A stretch of DNA of 64,000 nucleotides from NCBI RefSeq assembly GCF_026626635.1, contig NZ_JAPNKA010000001.1:4464001-4528000 (forward strand), given 5' to 3'. Under the pieces are notes generated by a model. The model did not search any database, was not told the origin of the DNA, and worked only from the letters and a program-made list of their open reading frames with translations. The translations under genes were made by a program, and so were the position numbers. This document shows positions 60,340 to 64,000 of this stretch, piece by piece (the stretch's first letter is position 1; every line of letters begins with the position of its first letter). The stretch comes from Archangium lansingense (GTDB taxonomy: Bacteria > Myxococcota > Myxococcia > Myxococcales > Myxococcaceae).

Positions 60340-61746
60340 CTACTTCGCTCGCACGAGGATGGCTCCGAAGAATCCATCCGTGCCATGCAGGTGCGGGGCG
60401 AGTCGCAGGAAGGGGCCCGGGCCCACCTTCGCGCCCAGCTCGGGCCCGAGCTCCTCGGCCACCGGACGCACCGAGTAGTCCGGGTGCTTCGAGAGGAAGT
60501 CCTGCACCACTTCCTCGTTCTCCTGGCGCAGGATGCTGCACGTGCCGTAGATGAGCCGGCCTCCCGGCTTCACCAGCTGCGAGAAGCGCTCCAGCAGCCG
60601 CTTCTGCCGGGCCACGTGGTCCGCGAGCATCTCGGGCGTGAGGCGGTAGCGCGCGTCCGGCTTGCGGCGGAAGGTGCCCGTGCCGCTGCATGGGGCATCC
60701 ACCAGCACCCGGTCCGCCTTGCCCTTGAGGGGGGCAATGGCCTCGTCGGCCTCGGGGCCCTCGGGGGGGATGACCTGGGTGCGCACGTTGTGCACCCCGG
60801 CCCGGCGTGCGCGCTTGCGCAACTCCTCGATGCGCCACTCTTCGATGTCCAGCGCGTGCAGGTCGCCCCGGTTCTTCATCTGCACGGCGAGCTGCAGCGT
60901 CTTGCCGCCCGCGCCCGCGCATGCGTCCACCACCCTCGTGGGCGGTGCGTCCACCAGCATGCCGAGGAGCTGGCTGCCCTCGTCCTGCAGCTCGAACCAG
61001 CCCTCGCGGAAGGCCTCCAGCGAGAAGGCGTTGGTGCGCGTGTCCAGGATGAGCCCGAGCGGCGACAGCGAGGTAGGGGAGGACTGCACGCCCTCCTGCT
61101 CCAGCAGCGCGCGCAGCTTCTCCCGGTCGCCCTTGAAGCCGTTGGTGCGGGCGGTGAGGGGAGCGCGCTCATTCATCGCCTCGGCGGCGCGCTCGGCGTC
61201 CTCGCCGAACACCTCGCGGAAGTACCTGGCGAGGAAGTCCGGCAGCGAGGCGGCGATGGGGAAGCGCTTGTCCCGGGGGAGGGCCTCCAGCGCCCGGGCG
61301 GCCTCGGGGAGGGCGGCGAGCGCGTCGGCATTCGGGCCCGTCAGCGCCGAGGTGCGGGCCACCACGTCCATGGGCTCGCCATGGAGGATGCGCGAGGTGG
61401 CCAGGCGCAGCACGTCCTGGCGCGTCTTGTCCAGGCGGGAGAAGCCGCGGTGGGCGCGCTCGAGGAGGAAGTCCACCGTGAGCTGGCGGCGCAGCAGGGC
61501 GTACACGCGCTCGGCCACGGCACGGCGCTCGTTGGAGTAGAGGTTGCGCTTGTGGCGCAGGGTGAAGTCCAGGGCCCGGTCGGCCAGACGGCCCTCGTGG
61601 CGGATGAAGCCATAGGCCTCGAGGCTGGCCTGGAGGACGAGATCCTCGCGCAGCGGGCGGGCCGCACGCGATGCCTCGGCCTCGGGAGAGGGCGGCTCAC
61701 GTCGGGACTGGGACGCCCGGGCGGGCGGGCGGGGGTTCTTCTTCAT
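60340..61746 (-). CDS. RsmB/NOP-family 16S rRNA m5C methyltransferase
   Basis: 468 residues from ATG 61746 (GGAG 7 bases upstream). A short basic N-terminus, then a NusB-like RNA-binding domain (about 45-175; NLYSNERRAVAERVYALLRR). The methyltransferase domain starts near 225: VVDACAGAGGKTLQLAVQMK (SAM motif I), DRVLVDAPCSGTGTFRRKPD (motif IV with Cys), and RLIYGTCSILRQENEEVV (motif VI with the nucleophile Cys). RsmB makes m5C967 in 16S rRNA; the exact target here is not provable. A much longer frame upstream is rejected because its residues lack domain character and the ribosome site is at 61746. Confidence 0.88.
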   Translation of the reverse strand: MKKNPRPPARASQSRREPPSPEAEASRAARPLREDLVLQASLEAYGFIRHEGRLADRALDFTLRHKRNLYSNERRAVAERVYALLRRQLTVDFLLERAHRGFSRLDKTRQDVLRLATSRILHGEPMDVVARTSALTGPNADALAALPEAARALEALPRDKRFPIAASLPDFLARYFREVFGEDAERAAEAMNERAPLTARTNGFKGDREKLRALLEQEGVQSSPTSLSPLGLILDTRTNAFSLEAFREGWFELQDEGSQLLGMLVDAPPTRVVDACAGAGGKTLQLAVQMKNRGDLHALDIEEWRIEELRKRARRAGVHNVRTQVIPPEGPEADEAIAPLKGKADRVLVDAPCSGTGTFRRKPDARYRLTPEMLADHVARQKRLLERFSQLVKPGGRLIYGTCSILRQENEEVVQDFLSKHPDYSVRPVAEELGPELGAKVGPGPFLRLAPHLHGTDGFFGAILVRAK

Positions 61747-61883
61747 GAAAAGCTCCGGGGGCCCGGGAGGCGGGCCTGCTCTATCGGCAGTCAGGCGAAT
61801 CGCATCCCGGGCGCTCAATGACAAGGGTGGAGGCGCCTCATTTCGTTTCCAGGGCGCCTCCGCCCCCTCCCCCGGCCAGCCGG

Positions 61884-63317
61884 CTAGCGACGGCGGCGGC
61901 GCAGGGCCCCGGCGAGCACCAGCAGGCCCGCGGGGAGCAGCGCTATCGCCGGGCCGGTCGAGCAGCCCGGGGCGTTTGGACCCAGGTCCTCCGGGTCCTC
62001 CGGACTGCCAGGCAGCCCAGGGCTCCCGGTGATGGGGCCCGGAGCAGGGGTCGGGGGCTGCGTGGGACCTGGCTGCTCGATGGTGGGGGGCGACGAGGGG
62101 TCGGTCACCACCGGCTCCTCCTCCGGGGCTGGCTCCTCCTCCGGGGCTGGAGGGAGCTCCTTGGTGAGGGTGAAGCTGTCGATGACCTGACCCGAGGGCG
62201 TCAGGGCCTGAGCGGTGAGGGTGCCCTCCTGCACCTTTACATCGAGGTAGCCGTGGTCCCGGTCGTTGCGCACCACCGTCCACGAGGGCTTGCTGGTCTC
62301 GAAGGGGCGCAGGGACGCGCCGCCGCCGCCCACCACGAGGTAGGTGGGGTTGCGCTCGCCGGAGGGTCCCACGGCGTTGCCCTTCATCGGTTGGCTGCGC
62401 TCGTAGTGGTGGTCGTGGCCGGTGAGCACGAGATCCACCCCGTACTTCTCGAAGAGGGGGGTGAACTCGCGGCGCATCAGGGGCTGTGAGCCGTGCTCGC
62501 CGCTGCTCCAGGGCGGGTAGTGGTGGAAGACAACCTTCCAGGGCGCGTCGCTGGAGGCGAGGTCCTGCTCCAGCCACTTCTTCTGCGCGGCCAGCGAGCA
62601 GCGAGCCGCCGGGGCCAGGCCCAGGGCGCAGCTGGAGTCCAGCGAGACGAAGTGCACGTGGCCCCAGTCGAAGGAGTAGTAGTGCTCTCCGCCGCTCGGG
62701 CTGGTGGGCAGGTAGAGGTTGTCGAAGTACGGCTGGGCCTGTTGGGTGACGTACTCGTGGTTGCCGGGGGCGGCGAAGGAGGGCACCTGCGCGAGCAGGG
62801 GCGCCATGGGGACGAAGAGGTTGCTCTGGAACTCGGCCTCGGTGCCCGAGGAGTAGGCGTTGTCGCCGAGCATCAGGAAGAGCTCCGGCTTGCGGCCGAG
62901 CATGGCGTTGGCCACGGCCCGCTGGTCGGCGTTGTTCATGCCGAAGTCGCCCACGGCGGTGAAGTGGACGTTGCGAGTGCCGGGCACGGGGGCGGTGGAG
63001 AAGCGCACGGGGTTGGTGCGCGCGCCGCAGGCCTCCACGAGGTAGGTGTACTCGGTGCCGGGCTGCAGGCCGGTGAGGACGATGGCGTGGTTGCGGCCGG
63101 AGTCCGCGGACTGGGCGGACTGGTCGGTGGAGCCCTGAGTGCCGTAACGCACTGAGGGGACACAGCTTCCATCGAGCCGGAGGGCGATGGTGGCGGTGTC
63201 CGGGCCCACCCGTTGGAGATAGGGCTGGCGGGTGAGGCTCGCGGCGCTGGCGCTGCTCGCGGTGAAGGTGAGCGCTGCGGCCACCGCGCCGAACGCCAGG
63301 GAATACAGTCGGTGCAT
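61884..63317 (-). CDS. Secreted metallophosphoesterase with MYXO-CTERM-like anchor
   Basis: 477 residues from ATG 63317 (GGAG 6 bases upstream). Signal peptide about 1-26, an FN3-like domain (about 27-120; QPYLQRVGPDTATIALRLDG), then a purple-acid-phosphatase-type calcineurin domain: TAVGDFGMN, MLGDNAYSSG, APGNHEYV, KVVFHHYPPWSS and LTGHDHHYERS, all five metal-binding motifs. A Pro/Glu-rich linker leads to the C-terminus NAPGCSTGPAIALLPAG, a membrane helix and a terminal RRRRR, a MYXO-CTERM pattern. A surface-anchored phosphatase, likely for phosphate scavenging. Confidence 0.87.
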   Translation of the reverse strand: MHRLYSLAFGAVAAALTFTASSASAASLTRQPYLQRVGPDTATIALRLDGSCVPSVRYGTQGSTDQSAQSADSGRNHAIVLTGLQPGTEYTYLVEACGARTNPVRFSTAPVPGTRNVHFTAVGDFGMNNADQRAVANAMLGRKPELFLMLGDNAYSSGTEAEFQSNLFVPMAPLLAQVPSFAAPGNHEYVTQQAQPYFDNLYLPTSPSGGEHYYSFDWGHVHFVSLDSSCALGLAPAARCSLAAQKKWLEQDLASSDAPWKVVFHHYPPWSSGEHGSQPLMRREFTPLFEKYGVDLVLTGHDHHYERSQPMKGNAVGPSGERNPTYLVVGGGGASLRPFETSKPSWTVVRNDRDHGYLDVKVQEGTLTAQALTPSGQVIDSFTLTKELPPAPEEEPAPEEEPVVTDPSSPPTIEQPGPTQPPTPAPGPITGSPGLPGSPEDPEDLGPNAPGCSTGPAIALLPAGLLVLAGALRRRRR

Positions 63318-63443
63318 GGTGTCTCCTGTCCGAGCCATTCGGACCGGGAGTGCAACCGTCCACCGTGTGACATCCATCCCTCTTCCCGCGCTCGCTCGTC
63401 TACTCGGCGGCGAGTGGGCGAGGGCTCGCCTGATGGATGAGGA

Positions 63444-64000
63444 TCAGTCGAGGAAGCGGCGCTCCCAGCGACGGACGACCTCATCCACAGGGCGACCCTG
63501 CCAGGGCTGCTCCTGGTAGAGCCAGGGCTCCAGTACGCGTGCGAGCTCCCGGTAGGCGGGCAGCGTGTCACCTCGTTCGGTGTCACCCGCTTCGGGCCAA
63601 CGGCCCAGGGTGACGACGGCTCGCTCTCCCTCCATTTCCTGCACGGTGGTGCCGGGTGAGGTCAGCCGCGAGCGCAGCCCCGTCGCACCACCCAGTTCAC
63701 CCAATACCGGTTGGCCCAGGAAGTTCAGCCAGGAGATCTCCCGGACTTTTGTGCCGACTTTCCATACGGACAGGTTTGGGTCGGGAATGTCCATGCCAGG
63801 GTAGCGGAAGCAATGCTTACGAACCTCCTGCTTCACGCCCAACAGGCTGGTGTCGCAGTTGAAGGAGAGGCCTGCATGGCCCGAACAGAAGGGCAGGGGC
63901 GTTGCCAATTCCAGCGCCAACTCGCGCACCCTCCCCGGGCCGTGCTTCTCCAGGAACTCGGTCGGCAGCCAGAAGCTCACCACTGACACCGCTCCTGGCT
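63444..64000 (-). CDS. DUF3396 type VI immunity-family protein (partial at 5' end)
   Basis: The frame stays open to the right edge, with only the C-terminal 185 residues or so visible. Landmarks are FLEKHGPGRVRELALELA, FCSGHAGLSFN, CFRYPGMDI, SWLNFLGQPVLGELGGATGL, RAVVTLGRWPEAGDTERGDT and WERRFLD, the DUF3396 pattern. Members have been linked to protection against type VI secreted toxins in myxobacteria. No T6SS or toxin gene lies in this window to its left. The start codon is beyond position 64000. Confidence 0.8.
   Translation of the reverse strand, partial: PGAVSVVSFWLPTEFLEKHGPGRVRELALELATPLPFCSGHAGLSFNCDTSLLGVKQEVRKHCFRYPGMDIPDPNLSVWKVGTKVREISWLNFLGQPVLGELGGATGLRSRLTSPGTTVQEMEGERAVVTLGRWPEAGDTERGDTLPAYRELARVLEPWLYQEQPWQGRPVDEVVRRWERRFLD

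Overview
The window is GC-rich chromosomal DNA from a delta-proteobacterium of the myxobacterial (Cystobacterineae-like) type. The evidence is the very high third-position GC, a GltA/GltB/GltC-type motility or sporulation operon, two proteins with MYXO-CTERM-like C-termini, a Ser/Thr kinase, many small lipoproteins and a DUF3396 immunity protein. No tRNA, rRNA, CRISPR array, insertion sequence or phage block was seen. Family assignments come from reading the sequence only, with no database search.

Layout. 0-2.3 kb: end of a dehydrogenase-like gene, a secreted trypsin-like protease and a gene-poor stretch with a 5-copy 16-bp tandem repeat. 2.3-6.7 kb: purE-purK-ybaK operon, a vWA protein and a lipoprotein, all leftward. 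6.9-10.6 kb: translationally coupled GltA/GltB/GltC-like genes closed by a strong terminator. 10.7-13.6 kb: plsX, an App1-like phosphatase and an SDR enzyme. 13.6-18 kb: divergent PAS/GAF histidine kinase and adenylyl cyclase. 18-22.5 kb: accessory locus with a small AT-richer ORF, a very large polymorphic-toxin-like protein and its candidate immunity gene. 22.5-31 kb: housekeeping genes (yjjX, sugar epimerase, pcnB, dinB, yjbQ, RluD-type synthase, Ser/Thr kinase). 31-35.7 kb: uppS-cdsA-rseP-rlpA-tsaB envelope cluster. 35.8-40.4 kb: second accessory locus, with an Ala/Gly-rich protein plus a trigger-factor-like chaperone, divergent from a Septu (PtuA/PtuB) defence pair. 40.4-51.6 kb: MCP with a PDC-type sensor, a cysteine-less Asd paralogue, an envelope operon ending in a MoaD-MoaE fusion, a second site-2 protease and a Nudix gene. 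51.6-54.5 kb: HipA-like kinase coupled to a DUF262 protein in lower-GC DNA, a possible undescribed two-gene conflict system. 54.6-64 kb: DUF2325-like gene, rnhB, membrane proteins, M61 peptidase, RsmB-type methyltransferase, MYXO-CTERM phosphatase, and a DUF3396 gene cut by the window end.

Themes. Much of the window serves the envelope: phospholipid synthesis (plsX, App1-like, cdsA), undecaprenyl carrier (uppS), two intramembrane proteases, RlpA and outer-membrane barrels. Into this background are set four conflict loci: the toxin/immunity pair, Septu, HipA-DUF262 and the DUF3396 gene. A family of short CCCTCTCCC/GGGAGAGGG palindromes sits at five gene ends and probably folds in the RNA.
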